This document shows, piece after piece, positions 25,969 to 35,352 of a DNA stretch of 42,180 nucleotides (positions within the stretch are counted from its first letter, which is position 1; each line of letters starts with the position of its first letter). Below the pieces are notes generated by a model. The model was not told where the DNA came from, did no database searches, and saw only the letters and a list, made by a program, of their open reading frames with translations. Location: assembly GCA_030826765.1 (NCBI GenBank), contig JAUUDM010000029.1:1-42180 (forward strand). The letters run 5' to 3'. A program made the position numbers and the translations under genes. The DNA is from Nautiliales bacterium. Its GTDB lineage: Bacteria; Campylobacterota; Campylobacteria; Campylobacterales; JAADDX01.

Positions 25969-26820
25969 TTATCTTTTAATTTCTGTTCCTATACCTTCAC
26001 TTGTAAGAAGTTCAAGTAAAATAGAATGTTCTATTCTTCCATCAATTATATGTGCTTTTTCTACTCCCCTATCAACTGCATAAAGAGCTGCTTCTACTTT
26101 TGGAATCATTCCACCCCCAATTGTACCATTTCCAATAAGTTCTTTTACCTCTTCTTCTTTTAATGAATGAAGCAAATTTTTACTTTTATCTAAAACTCCT
26201 GGTGTATCTGTAAGAAATAGAATTCTTCTTGCATTAATTGCAGCTGCTACCTCACACGCCGCTGTATCTGCATTTATATTAAATCCTGGATGATTTACTC
26301 CTTCTCCACTCGCAATAGGAGCAATTACTGGTATAAATTTTTCTGAAATTAGATTATTTACAACTTCTGGTCTCACTTCTATAATCTCTCCAGTAAATCC
26401 AAATTTCCCATTATCTTTAGCTCTTGCTTTTAAAAATTCTCCATCTTTTCCACTAATTCCAATAGCTTTTGCACCATGGAAATTTAACATATTTACTATT
26501 TCTTTATTTATATCCCCACTTAAAACCATTTCTGCTATTTTGATAGCATCTTCATTCGTAACTCTTACACCATCTTTAAATTCTGTTTCGATATTCAATT
26601 TTCCTAAAAGTTCTGTAATTTTTTTACCACCACCATGCACTATAACTGGTTTTATTCCTATCATATACATCATCAAAATATCAATTGCAAATGACTCTTT
26701 TAGTTCAGGATTTATTTGAGCACTACCACCATATTTAATAACAATAGTCTCCCCATTAAATTTTTTTATAAATGGTAATGAATCAAGTAAAGTTTTAACT
26801 TTATCTACCTTTTTTTTCAA
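25969..26820 (-). CDS. argB: acetylglutamate kinase
   Basis: Second step of arginine synthesis. IVIKYGGSAQ holds the phosphate-binding Lys, HGGGKKITELL follows, GDINKEIVNML is in the centre and NINADTAACEVAAAI carries the catalytic Asp region. 283 aa is normal. The start is TTG (26818-26820) after AAAGGACGC. Its promoter shares a symmetric -10 with rpiB. Confidence 0.95.
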   Translation of the reverse strand: MKKKVDKVKTLLDSLPFIKKFNGETIVIKYGGSAQINPELKESFAIDILMMYMIGIKPVIVHGGGKKITELLGKLNIETEFKDGVRVTNEDAIKIAEMVLSGDINKEIVNMLNFHGAKAIGISGKDGEFLKARAKDNGKFGFTGEIIEVRPEVVNNLISEKFIPVIAPIASGEGVNHPGFNINADTAACEVAAAINARRILFLTDTPGVLDKSKNLLHSLKEEEVKELIGNGTIGGGMIPKVEAALYAVDRGVEKAHIIDGRIEHSILLELLTSEGIGTEIKR

Positions 26821-26840
26821 AATAGCGTCCTTTTTTTTGT

Positions 26841-26850
26841 TATAATTGTA
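26841..26850. promoter_or_regulatory. overlapping divergent -10 boxes (argB/rpiB)
   Basis: TATAAT on plus (26841-26846) and TACAAT on minus (26845-26850), flanked by T8G and CA7 as a near-perfect dyad. Start codons lie 48 bases apart. Confidence 0.5.
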
Positions 26851-26868
26851 TCAAAAAAAGGTATAACA

Positions 26869-27297
26869 ATGAAATATTTTATCGGAACTGACCATGCAGG
26901 AATAAATATAAAACTATATGTAATTGAATTACTTGAAAAAAGAGGTTATGAAGTAGAAGATTTAGGTTGTTATTCAAATGATAGAGTTGATTATCCTGAT
27001 TATGCACACAAAGTTGCTGAAGCTGTTTTAGCAAATCCTGGAAGCAAAGGAATTTTAATTTGTGGAAGTGGAATCGGTATGAGTTTAGCAGCAAATAAAC
27101 ACGCAGGAATCAGAGCGGCACTTTGCCAAGAACACTACACTGCAAAAATGGCAAGACTGCATAATGATGCAAATATTTTATGTTTTGGTGAAAGAATCGT
27201 AGGAAAAGGTATGATTGAAGATATCCTTGAAGCTTGGTGTGAAACTGAATTTGAAGGTGGAAGACATATTCAAAGAGTGGAAAAAATAGATATATGA
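26869..27297 (+). CDS. rpiB: ribose-5-phosphate isomerase B
   Basis: Interconverts ribulose-5-phosphate and ribose-5-phosphate. FIGTDHAGINIK is at 3-14; CGSGIGMSLAANK carries the catalytic Cys; RAALCQEHYTAKMARLHNDANILCFG includes the catalytic His of the partner subunit's site. The 142 aa length is typical. The ATG at 26869 has AAAAAAAGG upstream; its end overlaps the next gene by 4 nt. Confidence 0.95.
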   Translation: MKYFIGTDHAGINIKLYVIELLEKRGYEVEDLGCYSNDRVDYPDYAHKVAEAVLANPGSKGILICGSGIGMSLAANKHAGIRAALCQEHYTAKMARLHNDANILCFGERIVGKGMIEDILEAWCETEFEGGRHIQRVEKIDI

Positions 27298-27629
27298 ATT
27301 TTTTAAACTGGATAGTTTTAACAAGTTTTTTATTAATTGTAGGTACTCTACTTTTTAAAATGTATTATTATAAAAATTTATATGAGAAAGAGTCTGAATA
27401 TAAAAAAATATTAAAAGCTACACTTGAAGAAGCTGAAATATTAATAAAAAAATATCAAATTCAGCTTCAAAGATCTCTTGGAAACTTAGATATTTTAAAT
27501 GATGAAATGAATAAACTTAAAAATGATATAAAAGCAGTTAAATCTAGAAATTCTCAATATAAAATTGAAAATGAACAGTTAAGGAAAAAAATTAAAGAGC
27601 TTGAAAATAAAATCGAAGCTCTTTTATGA
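27294..27629 (+). CDS. membrane-anchored coiled-coil protein, unknown function
   Basis: 111 aa. One N-terminal membrane helix (about 4-24) is followed by an almost uninterrupted coiled coil to the C-terminus (KATLEEAEILIKKY, NDEMNKLKNDIKAV, ENEQLRKKIKELENKIEAL). FtsL/FtsB-like proteins have the same architecture, but nothing ties it to cell division. It starts inside the last codons of rpiB and ends in a hairpin overlapping the helicase gene. No family recognised. Confidence 0.75.
   Translation: MNFLNWIVLTSFLLIVGTLLFKMYYYKNLYEKESEYKKILKATLEEAEILIKKYQIQLQRSLGNLDILNDEMNKLKNDIKAVKSRNSQYKIENEQLRKKIKELENKIEALL
27594..27624. terminator. bidirectional hairpin between converging genes
   Basis: AAAGAGCTT (27594-27602) and AAGCTCTTT (27616-27624) form a perfect 9-bp stem with a 13-base loop. 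It is built from codons of the coiled-coil gene's 3' end and marks the boundary between the core block and the accessory island. Confidence 0.55.
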
Positions 27630-30173
27630 TTTAATATTTCTTAAAAGTTTTTCTATATTTTTATCACACAATTCATCTTCTAAATCATTTTCATCCACTA
27701 TTTCATCACCTCTATCAATTAATTTTTCGGTATTTCTTTTTTTACATAACATTTTTTTTAGATTAAATTCATCAAAAGTTGATTTTAGATATGGATAATA
27801 AATATCTAAAGTTGGAATAGGATCTCCATCTTTATGTTGATTTAATTCTCTATCCATTTTTCCCATGAGTCTATCAACTCTACCAACTCTTTGTTCATCA
27901 TCACCCATTGTATGAGCTGCCCCAAAATGAAAAACTTTATTACAAAATAAATGTAAATTAACTCCTTCTTGCAATGTTGATGTTCCACATAATAATTTTG
28001 GGAAAAATGGTGAATTAAATCTTATAATAATTGTTTTGTTTTTTGTATTTCCCACATAAGGATAAGCTGGTTGAGAATCGTAAAAAATTGCTTCATCTTG
28101 TTGATAATTATTATTAAACTCTTCATTTTCATCAAATTGATTTTTATTAAAACTAAGATATTTTTTATAAGCATCAAAATTATCTAAAAATAAATCAATT
28201 TCTTGAATAAAACTTAATTCTTTCTTTTGAAATTTTTCTCTTACAATCTCTATAAATAAATCATAATGTGCTGTTCTTTTATTTTTTAAAGCTTCAATAT
28301 AACAGCAATATAATTCTATAAGTCCTATACTTGAATGTAAAATTGCACTTTTAACTAATTTTCGAATATTATATTTATTATCTATAAATTTTTTATGAGT
28401 ATATATTTTTACAAAATCTTCTTCAAAAAATTTAGAATAAGGACTAACTATACTTGAAAATTTTTGCAAAAATCTTGATGCATGAGTTGAAGATATTCCT
28501 TTTTTCTTTTTGAATAAATCTAATATTATAGATTTTGGAATTTTATTATTTTCAATTATTATTTCATCATTAAAAGAATTTATATTTTCTAAAAATTTAA
28601 TAAATTCATCTTCATTAAATTCTTCATAGTTCTCAAAATATTCACTGATAATAAGTTCTTTGGCTGTATGAGTTTTCATATATTTTTTATCTTCTGGAAT
28701 ATTTTTTGGATTTGTTCTAAATTTTTCTACAATATCTTGAATCTCTTTTCCATCCCATAAATAACTATTTACTATTCTTTCAATCTCTTTATCTCTATTT
28801 TTTTCAAGATAGTTTTTAATTATTTTTTCAAATTCATATCTTGATTTAGGCATTTTAATATCAATCTTTGAATCTATTGCTTTATCTATTAAATTCCAAG
28901 CTTTTTTATCAAATTTATTGATATATTGACGAGAAATTTCATAAGCAGATGCTGTTCTTCTTACAAAAACTAATACTTTCTCATCTTCTTTTTCTAAAAT
29001 ATTTGATATTTCTTCTAAAACTAATTTATATTTATTGTTAGTTGGTTTTTCTTTTTTATTATAAGCATTTTTATACTCTTTTAATACTTTTTCTAATTCA
29101 CTATTTTTTTCATTTATCTCTTCATCATTATTTTCTTCTTTAAAATTTTCATCAAATGTTGTTCCTTCTAAAAAATCAAGAAGATATTTACTTTTTGATA
29201 AATTTTTTGAACTTTCAGACTTTACATATTCCTTTTGAAGCATTGCAAAAAATAGTTCATTTTTAAAATCTTCATTATCTGTTAATAAAATGGATTTTGC
29301 TATTTCATTTCTATAATCATACTTATTTGCACCATTTGACATAACTCTTAATCTTCTAACCATTAAATGATTTAACATCTCTTTTTCTTCTTCTCTTGTA
29401 TTTTTTCCTTTATATTTATTTTTAATACTTAATAAATTTCCATTATTTATTTTAAATAAATTCAATATTCTCAAAAAATCTCCATTTCTTGAATGTAATG
29501 GTGTGGCTGTCATTAATAAAACTTTAGCATCTTCTTTAAGATTACCAAACAAAATTTTAGCAGTTTTTATAATTAAAGACGAATTTTCATTATCATTGGA
29601 GTTTTCATTATAATTTCGAAATTTATGAGCTTCATCTATAACTATTAAATCAAATTTTTTAATATCTTCTAATAATTTATTTTTTCTTTTATTGAGATTT
29701 TCATCTGTACTAAAAGATGTTGCTTTTACAAATACTATTTTGACTTCAAGTTTTTCTTTTAAAAATCCATTCGCAAAATTTTCTATTTCAAGAATATTTT
29801 TATCACTATTTTCTGGTAAACATTTTTCTAATAGATGATTATTTCTAAATTCATTATATTCTTCTTCTTTCCATTGCTTTAAAACTTCTTTTCTAGGAGT
29901 AATTATTAATACTTTTGAAGATGGTTTTTGTCTAAATTGTTCTGCAACAACTGCAAGTGCTTGAAATGTCTTCCCCATTCCAACTTCATCTGCTAATAGT
30001 GCTATATTAAATTTGTTTAATCTATTTAGCGCCATTGCTGTACCTTCCATTTGTAAAGTAGCAAAATCACTTTTCCCCTCATCATAAATTTGTTTATCTT
30101 TATCAAATCTTATATATTCTGATAATTTTTTAATTAACTCTTTTTCTCCTTGAGTTACCTTTTGTCTATTCAT
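27624..30173 (-). CDS. SNF2-type superfamily 2 helicase
   Basis: 849 aa ATP-driven DNA translocase or helicase. Walker A GMGKT is at 65-69 in LLADEVGMGKTFQAL, DEAH at 180-183, TATPLHS at 222-228, LVFVRRT opens lobe 2, and LQEGVNLH and QRVGRVDRL (761-769) form motifs V and VI. About 300 residues rich in Lys, Glu and Asn sit between motifs IV and V, much longer than in ordinary SNF2 proteins. It overlaps the PLD gene by 8 nt and is the last gene of the operon. Pairing of an SNF2 motor with a PLD protein is seen in DISARM (DrmD/DrmC) and Dpd systems, but no DrmA/B or dpd gene is present. A role in phage or plasmid defence is inference. Confidence 0.85.
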   Translation of the reverse strand: MNRQKVTQGEKELIKKLSEYIRFDKDKQIYDEGKSDFATLQMEGTAMALNRLNKFNIALLADEVGMGKTFQALAVVAEQFRQKPSSKVLIITPRKEVLKQWKEEEYNEFRNNHLLEKCLPENSDKNILEIENFANGFLKEKLEVKIVFVKATSFSTDENLNKRKNKLLEDIKKFDLIVIDEAHKFRNYNENSNDNENSSLIIKTAKILFGNLKEDAKVLLMTATPLHSRNGDFLRILNLFKINNGNLLSIKNKYKGKNTREEEKEMLNHLMVRRLRVMSNGANKYDYRNEIAKSILLTDNEDFKNELFFAMLQKEYVKSESSKNLSKSKYLLDFLEGTTFDENFKEENNDEEINEKNSELEKVLKEYKNAYNKKEKPTNNKYKLVLEEISNILEKEDEKVLVFVRRTASAYEISRQYINKFDKKAWNLIDKAIDSKIDIKMPKSRYEFEKIIKNYLEKNRDKEIERIVNSYLWDGKEIQDIVEKFRTNPKNIPEDKKYMKTHTAKELIISEYFENYEEFNEDEFIKFLENINSFNDEIIIENNKIPKSIILDLFKKKKGISSTHASRFLQKFSSIVSPYSKFFEEDFVKIYTHKKFIDNKYNIRKLVKSAILHSSIGLIELYCCYIEALKNKRTAHYDLFIEIVREKFQKKELSFIQEIDLFLDNFDAYKKYLSFNKNQFDENEEFNNNYQQDEAIFYDSQPAYPYVGNTKNKTIIIRFNSPFFPKLLCGTSTLQEGVNLHLFCNKVFHFGAAHTMGDDEQRVGRVDRLMGKMDRELNQHKDGDPIPTLDIYYPYLKSTFDEFNLKKMLCKKRNTEKLIDRGDEIVDENDLEDELCDKNIEKLLRNIKS

Positions 30174-31887
30174 AAAAAGCCTTTAAAAAATTTTTATCTT
30201 CTTTTGATAATTTTAAGTCAATATTTTCAATTTCTTCTATCTTTTTTATTTCATATTTTTTCTCTTCTATTATTTTATTTACTTCATTTACAAGTAGATT
30301 AAACTCTTTTATAAGCAAATAACTAAAAAGATTTTTCTTTTTTTCTTTATATTCTTCAATTACTAATTCTATTGAAGTTATAGCGTTTCCATTAGAAAAA
30401 CAAATTTTTTTTAATTCTTCTTCATTGTTAACTTCATTAAGTTTATTTTTTAGATTTTCAAACCCTTTAAAAAGGTTATAATAATTTAAATAAGATGTGT
30501 CTTTTTGACTATTTTTCATTTCATCTTCATTATTATCATAATTAATATCTCTTTTCTTTAATTTTTCAGATGAAAATGGCTTTTCTTTATCTAAAAAGGA
30601 AAAAAATAATTCATCTATTGTTTCAACTTTAATAGGCTCCCTAAAACCTTTTGTTGATTCTTCAATAATAATACCTTCATAAATAATTTCATCATTCTGT
30701 TGAATTTTAAATATTTTATTTTTATTTAATACCCTAAATATTTTTTCTTTTTGGATATCTGAGAGATTATTTAAATTTTCTCTTGATATTTCTACACCTG
30801 ATGGTAATACAATTTTAAAACTATTTATCTCGTTTCCTGCAATCTGTTTTATTTCAAAACTTCTATTTTCCCAATTTGCTATCAATTCAAATATTACACT
30901 AAAATTACTATTTGGTTTTAATTGTTCTTTTTCAAGTTCTGCTTTATTCATTTCATTAAAATCAATTTCTTCTAAATCTAAATCAATATTTTCTACATTT
31001 CCAACGAGTGCTGCTTCAAAATTTATTCCAAATAGTGCTTCATTTGTAAAATTATAAGAACCTATTCCTATTTTATTATCACTAATCCATACTTTTGAAT
31101 GATTCATTCTTGAAGAGTCTTGATTTATCAATGAATAAAATTTAATTTTTTCTGATTTAGGCCTATTTTCAAGTCTTATTTTTTTATCACTTCCAACTAA
31201 ATCTGGAATAATATTTATTTTTTCTATTTTTAGAAAATTTTCATTAACAATTTTGTCAATATCATGTGAAAAATATGGAGAAAAAACATAGAGATTTGAA
31301 CTATTTTCAATATCCATACTTTCTAAAAAAGATAAATTTTTAGAATCTTCAGAACTATATATAAAATTACATTTTTTATCATAAGTTACATATTTTTTAT
31401 TTCTTTTTTCTCCTTTAACATCTATAAAAAAATTATATATTTGTTTATATAAATTACTATTTTTTTCAACATCAACTATCTTAAATGCTTCTATATTTCT
31501 TCCCCAACCTTCGAGTGTCAAATTTCCTGAACCAACAAATAATTTTCCTTTTTTATTTTTATTTTCTAAATATATTACTTTTGGATGAAAAAGTCCTTTT
31601 GTTAATAAAATAGGTGTAAATTTTATAATTGTTCTTTTTTGCTCATTAAGTTGAAGCATATTTGCATCATAAAAAATTTTAATATCTAATTTTTTATTTT
31701 CAAGTTCTTTATTTAAAGATTCATACTGAAAAACATTATCTTGAATATCTATATCTAATAAAGGAGGTAAAATATAAGTTTCAAAAAATTCTGGAGATAA
31801 ATTAAATGTTGTAAAATAAGCTTTTGTTATTGCACTATCTTTTCTTAACTTTTCTAAAGCAGATAAATATTCTTTATAAAGTTTCAT
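30166..31887 (-). CDS. phospholipase D-like nuclease-family protein
   Basis: 573 aa. Two HKD half-sites make one active centre: H101-P-K103 with E108 and GSGN at 119-122, then H264-S-K266 with D271 and GSYN at 277-280. PLD proteins with this arrangement and no signal peptide are commonly nucleases. The first half-site has Glu where Asp is usual. A C-terminal region (about 300-573) is charged and partly helical with no recognised fold. It is translationally coupled to the unknown 438 aa protein upstream (14-nt overlap) and the helicase downstream (8 nt), so the three probably work together. Confidence 0.85.
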   Translation of the reverse strand: MKLYKEYLSALEKLRKDSAITKAYFTTFNLSPEFFETYILPPLLDIDIQDNVFQYESLNKELENKKLDIKIFYDANMLQLNEQKRTIIKFTPILLTKGLFHPKVIYLENKNKKGKLFVGSGNLTLEGWGRNIEAFKIVDVEKNSNLYKQIYNFFIDVKGEKRNKKYVTYDKKCNFIYSSEDSKNLSFLESMDIENSSNLYVFSPYFSHDIDKIVNENFLKIEKINIIPDLVGSDKKIRLENRPKSEKIKFYSLINQDSSRMNHSKVWISDNKIGIGSYNFTNEALFGINFEAALVGNVENIDLDLEEIDFNEMNKAELEKEQLKPNSNFSVIFELIANWENRSFEIKQIAGNEINSFKIVLPSGVEISRENLNNLSDIQKEKIFRVLNKNKIFKIQQNDEIIYEGIIIEESTKGFREPIKVETIDELFFSFLDKEKPFSSEKLKKRDINYDNNEDEMKNSQKDTSYLNYYNLFKGFENLKNKLNEVNNEEELKKICFSNGNAITSIELVIEEYKEKKKNLFSYLLIKEFNLLVNEVNKIIEEKKYEIKKIEEIENIDLKLSKEDKNFLKAFYE

Positions 31888-33190
31888 TTTCCAAACCTCT
31901 TTTTATATTTCTTATACTATGAATGTAATAGTCATTTATCCAATCGTTTTTTAATCCATTAGAGAGCAATTTTTCTGTCTCCTCAGAATTTATATTTTTC
32001 ATTAAATTACTTTTAATAGTTTTATCATCTTTTAATTCAATCCAAGGCATTTGAGCTCTTTTTTCCATAATAGTTTTATGATAATTTATAAACATTTTAT
32101 AATCTTTTATTTCTTTTAATTGTTCTATTCTTGAAGATACTGAACTGTTATTTTTTATATCAAAGTTCCATTTGAAATCATTTAAAATTTTAATATATGT
32201 ATCATTAAGTTCATCTATCTTATTTTCAGAATTAGATATTAAATAATCAAATAATAAATTAAAATAAGTTAATTGTGGTTCTAATTGATTGATATCTTCA
32301 AATATTTTACTTTGATATTTTTCTAATGCTTTTTGAAAAATTATTTTAGAATTTTGTGCTTTTTCACCTTTTTTAGGCAAATCAATTTCACCATATATTA
32401 CTTTTGCTTCATTGTTTTTTAATCCCAAATATTCTTTCCAAAATTCTTTTTGTTCATTTGCTAATCTAAAATTTTTAAAACACAACTCAAAATTTTTTAC
32501 TATTTCATCATTTTTTTCTATTTCTATAATAGAATTTTCTTGAACTTTTTTTAAAAATTCTATAACACTATCATACAATTCTTTAAAAGGAGTTTTTTCT
32601 ATAAAAATTTTTCCTACTGATTCAAATATTTCAGAAGATTCTTTATATGAATTTTCATTATATTCTTTAAAAAATCCCATAGCTTTAAATGGACCTTTAT
32701 ATCTACCACTAACACCTAATCCTCGTTGATTTTTTAATACTTCAATTTTTTCATTTTTTTCATTAAAATTTATTTTATAACTCTCTTTACCTTCCCATAA
32801 TGAAAATGCTTTATATGTTCCTAATAATCCACTTTTTTCTTTTTCTGACCACTTATCACGATTACTATACCAACTCCAAATTAACAAATTTTCTAAAATT
32901 ATCAAAGTTTTTTCAATTTTTTCTTTTATAGTAATTTTACTTGTAATAAGTTTTTTAAAAGACATGCCTCCATTTTCTTGAATAATTTGATAAATTATAT
33001 AATGATTAAAAAGATTTATATTATAATTTCTTATGTCTAAAGCTACCGAAGTGGTTTTATTTTGAAATATTTTTTGACCAAAATAAGTCCATACTATTTG
33101 AAATCCAAGGGGGTCTATATTTAACTTTTTAGTTAAAGTTTCATCATATTCTGTAAATATAGAATTTAAATTTTTTTTATTAATTATCAT
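31874..33190 (-). CDS. unknown protein of the helicase-PLD operon
   Basis: 438 aa, not recognised. The N-terminus has a dense motif: DPLGFQIVWTYFGQKIF, then TSVALDIRNYNINLFNHY, and later YKAFSLWEGKE and GVSGRYKGPFKAMG. The remainder is helical, with no catalytic triad, signal or membrane segment that I can name. I placed the start at the ATG at 33190 (MIINKKN), which has AAAGGAAAG upstream; an ATG at 33217 has no such site. Because it overlaps the PLD gene, a role as target sensor, specificity factor or adaptor for the nuclease and helicase is plausible but unproved. Confidence 0.75.
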   Translation of the reverse strand: MIINKKNLNSIFTEYDETLTKKLNIDPLGFQIVWTYFGQKIFQNKTTSVALDIRNYNINLFNHYIIYQIIQENGGMSFKKLITSKITIKEKIEKTLIILENLLIWSWYSNRDKWSEKEKSGLLGTYKAFSLWEGKESYKINFNEKNEKIEVLKNQRGLGVSGRYKGPFKAMGFFKEYNENSYKESSEIFESVGKIFIEKTPFKELYDSVIEFLKKVQENSIIEIEKNDEIVKNFELCFKNFRLANEQKEFWKEYLGLKNNEAKVIYGEIDLPKKGEKAQNSKIIFQKALEKYQSKIFEDINQLEPQLTYFNLLFDYLISNSENKIDELNDTYIKILNDFKWNFDIKNNSSVSSRIEQLKEIKDYKMFINYHKTIMEKRAQMPWIELKDDKTIKSNLMKNINSEETEKLLSNGLKNDWINDYYIHSIRNIKRGLENETL

Positions 33191-33223
33191 AAAAACTTTC
33201 CTTTTATTAAAAAGCATATTTTA

Positions 33224-33496
33224 TCACTTTTCTACTCCCCTTTTAACAAATTCTTCCAATAAATCAGCAAGTCCAAAAACAATATGAATCATTTTTATAT
33301 CTTTATTCGCTTCATTATTACAAAACTCAAGCATTTTAATAGCTAAAACTTTTAAAGGTATTTTATTTTTAATTAATTCTTCTAAAATCTGTTCTTTTTT
33401 TTCAAATGATGTAAAATCATATTCAGCACATAATCCATCAAAAATTACTCTGTAAAAACATTCATTTACTTCTTCATTATTTATTTTTATAACCAT
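33224..33496 (-). CDS. small helical protein, unknown
   Basis: 90 aa, starting MVIKINNEEVNECFYRVIF. It is predicted mostly helical with conserved-looking Cys residues but no zinc pair. It lies between the N-formylglutamate-amidohydrolase-like gene (9-nt gap) and the unknown 438 aa gene, on the same strand and with an AAGGAAAAAT site before the ATG. Not recognised. Confidence 0.6.
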   Translation of the reverse strand: MVIKINNEEVNECFYRVIFDGLCAEYDFTSFEKKEQILEELIKNKIPLKVLAIKMLEFCNNEANKDIKMIHIVFGLADLLEEFVKRGVEK

Positions 33497-33505
33497 TATT
33501 TTTCC

Positions 33506-34186
33506 TTATTCTTTTTCAATTAGTTCTTTTAAAAGATTATAAATTATATTTTTTAATTTTATATAATCTTCTTCTGAACTCATATATGTTTTTTTATTTA
33601 ATTCAATCATTATAGATATAATATCTTTATGTCCATATAATTCCAAAGGAACTATTGTACCTGAATAAGGTGTATTAATTCCAACAGAATAACCATTACT
33701 TTCAAAATGATTCTTTACTAATTCAATTATATCTTTTGGGGTATATATATCATCTGTTCCAATACAAATATCTGGAACATTTATAAAACCTTGTTCTTTT
33801 GCCTGTTCTTCTGAAAAAGAGTGAGCATCTATAATTATTACTTTATCAAAATATGCTGTTTGCATACTTGCACTAGCTAAAAGTTTTTTATGGTGTTCTT
33901 TATAAGTTTCTAATGCTTTTTGTGGAAACTTTCTAAGATGTTCTACATTTTTATATAAAATACCTAAACCATATTTTTCTTGGGGTTCATTTTCTTCTAA
34001 TTTTTCTACATCACAAAACACTCTTGAATAAGGATATTCAATAATATCAGCACCTTCATAAAAAAACAGATCAGAAGTATTAAAATCAGTATATTTTTCT
34101 ATCATTTTTTTAGTTATTTCACTTTCTTTCATCTTATCTTCATAATCTGGTATTTTTGTACTACTATGCGGTATATGGATAATCAT
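33506..34186 (-). CDS. N-formylglutamate amidohydrolase-like hydrolase
   Basis: 226 aa zinc-dependent amidohydrolase. The family signature starts the protein (IIHIPHSS with H4 and H7). SRVFCDVEKLEENEP follows, and DAHS at 120-123 carries further ligands. In histidine degradation it releases formate from N-formylglutamate, but no hut gene is near and the operon context is quite different. It may act on another N-acyl amino acid or peptide. It overlaps the upstream gene by 4 nt. Confidence 0.8.
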   Translation of the reverse strand: MIIHIPHSSTKIPDYEDKMKESEITKKMIEKYTDFNTSDLFFYEGADIIEYPYSRVFCDVEKLEENEPQEKYGLGILYKNVEHLRKFPQKALETYKEHHKKLLASASMQTAYFDKVIIIDAHSFSEEQAKEQGFINVPDICIGTDDIYTPKDIIELVKNHFESNGYSVGINTPYSGTIVPLELYGHKDIISIMIELNKKTYMSSEEDYIKLKNIIYNLLKELIEKE

Positions 34187-34827
34187 TTTTTTTCCTTTAA
34201 TAACTCTTTTAAAGCTTCTTCTTTTGATAATACTCTATAGTTATCAAAACTTACATCTTCTATTGTTGCATAATCACTATCATCTAAATCAATTCTTATT
34301 TCAATAGATGCTGAATAAAATCCCTCAACATAATCAACTTCAAAAATATTTGGAAAATCTATTATATTTTGCTGAAGATCACAAATATTTAATCTTGGAA
34401 TATTTCTAAATGTTGCTCTAATTTTATCTAACTCTTCTTTTGTAAAAGTATTTAATAGTTTATAATGATATTTTATAGATGGATTTTCTATTGTATGAAT
34501 AAACTCTTTTAAATCACAATTAGTTCTTAAATACTCACTTAAACTTCTTATAAATCTTTCAATTATTGGTTCATAATGTTCTTTAATTCTACAAATATCT
34601 TTTGTTTTATAATCTTCTATTTGTTTTAAAGGTACATATTTTTGTTTATCATTAGACCATCCATATAATTGAATGGTTATTATCAAATCATTTTCCTTTT
34701 TTTTGATAATTAATTTAAAATAAGCATAAAAAGAATTTTTATAATCCTTTGCATCTAATAAATACTTTTTTTTCCAATTTTTTTCTTTATCTTTAAAGAA
34801 ATTTTCTATTAACAATTTATTCATCAT
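34183..34827 (-). CDS. unknown protein
   Basis: 214 aa, cytoplasmic by appearance, alternating basic N-terminal and acidic C-terminal halves (DLDDSDYATIEDVSFDNY). No family recognised. The start is MM at 34827-34822 with GGAGATAG directly upstream. It overlaps the YqiA-like gene by 11 nt and the amidohydrolase-like gene by 4 nt, which ties it to the same transcript. Confidence 0.65.
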   Translation of the reverse strand: MMNKLLIENFFKDKEKNWKKKYLLDAKDYKNSFYAYFKLIIKKKENDLIITIQLYGWSNDKQKYVPLKQIEDYKTKDICRIKEHYEPIIERFIRSLSEYLRTNCDLKEFIHTIENPSIKYHYKLLNTFTKEELDKIRATFRNIPRLNICDLQQNIIDFPNIFEVDYVEGFYSASIEIRIDLDDSDYATIEDVSFDNYRVLSKEEALKELLKEKK

Positions 34828-35341
34828 CTATCTCCAATACAAAAGTTAAATTGTTTATAAATTTAATATAATTTTTTACTGCTTCTAAAACAACTTGTTT
34901 ATTTTCTAATCTATGATTATCTTCAATTTCAATTATATTTTTTCCTTTAAAATATTCAATTGTTTTGTTTGGATTTAAAATTTCATCATTTTTTCCTATG
35001 ATAATTGTTTGATATTCTTGTTTGCTAGCTTTTAATGGTAAATTACTAAAATCACACTTAGGAAATAAATTTTCTAAATCTTTTCTATCAATTACTGGAT
35101 TTATTAAAACTTGAACTTCTGCTAATTCACTAACTATCAAACCACCAGTTGAACTTGCAACAATAATATTAGGAGACTCTTTTTTAATACAATTAATTAT
35201 ATTTTTATAATTAATCTTTCCATTTTCACATAACCATCTACATTCTATTACTTCTTCATCTTTTAAATTTTTTTTTAAATACAAATAAGTCGAACTTGGC
35301 TTATTTTCTGTTTTAAAACCATTTACATATATTATTTTCAT
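34817..35341 (-). CDS. YqiA/YcfP-like alpha/beta-hydrolase (esterase)
   Basis: 174 aa. IIYVNGF opens the fold, the nucleophile elbow is ASSTGG with S64, INPVID follows as in the YqiA group, and the acid is D119 in IGKNDEIL. H143 in EDNHRL completes the triad. E. coli YqiA cleaves short acyl-CoA and palmitoyl esters in vitro. Lying in an operon with an amidohydrolase, nuclease and helicase is unusual for it. A good site (AAAAGGATAATAA) precedes the ATG at 35341. Confidence 0.75.
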   Translation of the reverse strand: MKIIYVNGFKTENKPSSTYLYLKKNLKDEEVIECRWLCENGKINYKNIINCIKKESPNIIVASSTGGLIVSELAEVQVLINPVIDRKDLENLFPKCDFSNLPLKASKQEYQTIIIGKNDEILNPNKTIEYFKGKNIIEIEDNHRLENKQVVLEAVKNYIKFINNLTFVLEIDDE

Positions 35342-35352
35342 TTATTATCCTT

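Noticed and set aside
33506..34186. Histidine-utilisation (hut) locus
   Set aside because: Only the formylglutamate-amidohydrolase-like gene is present; none of hutH, hutU or hutI is nearby.
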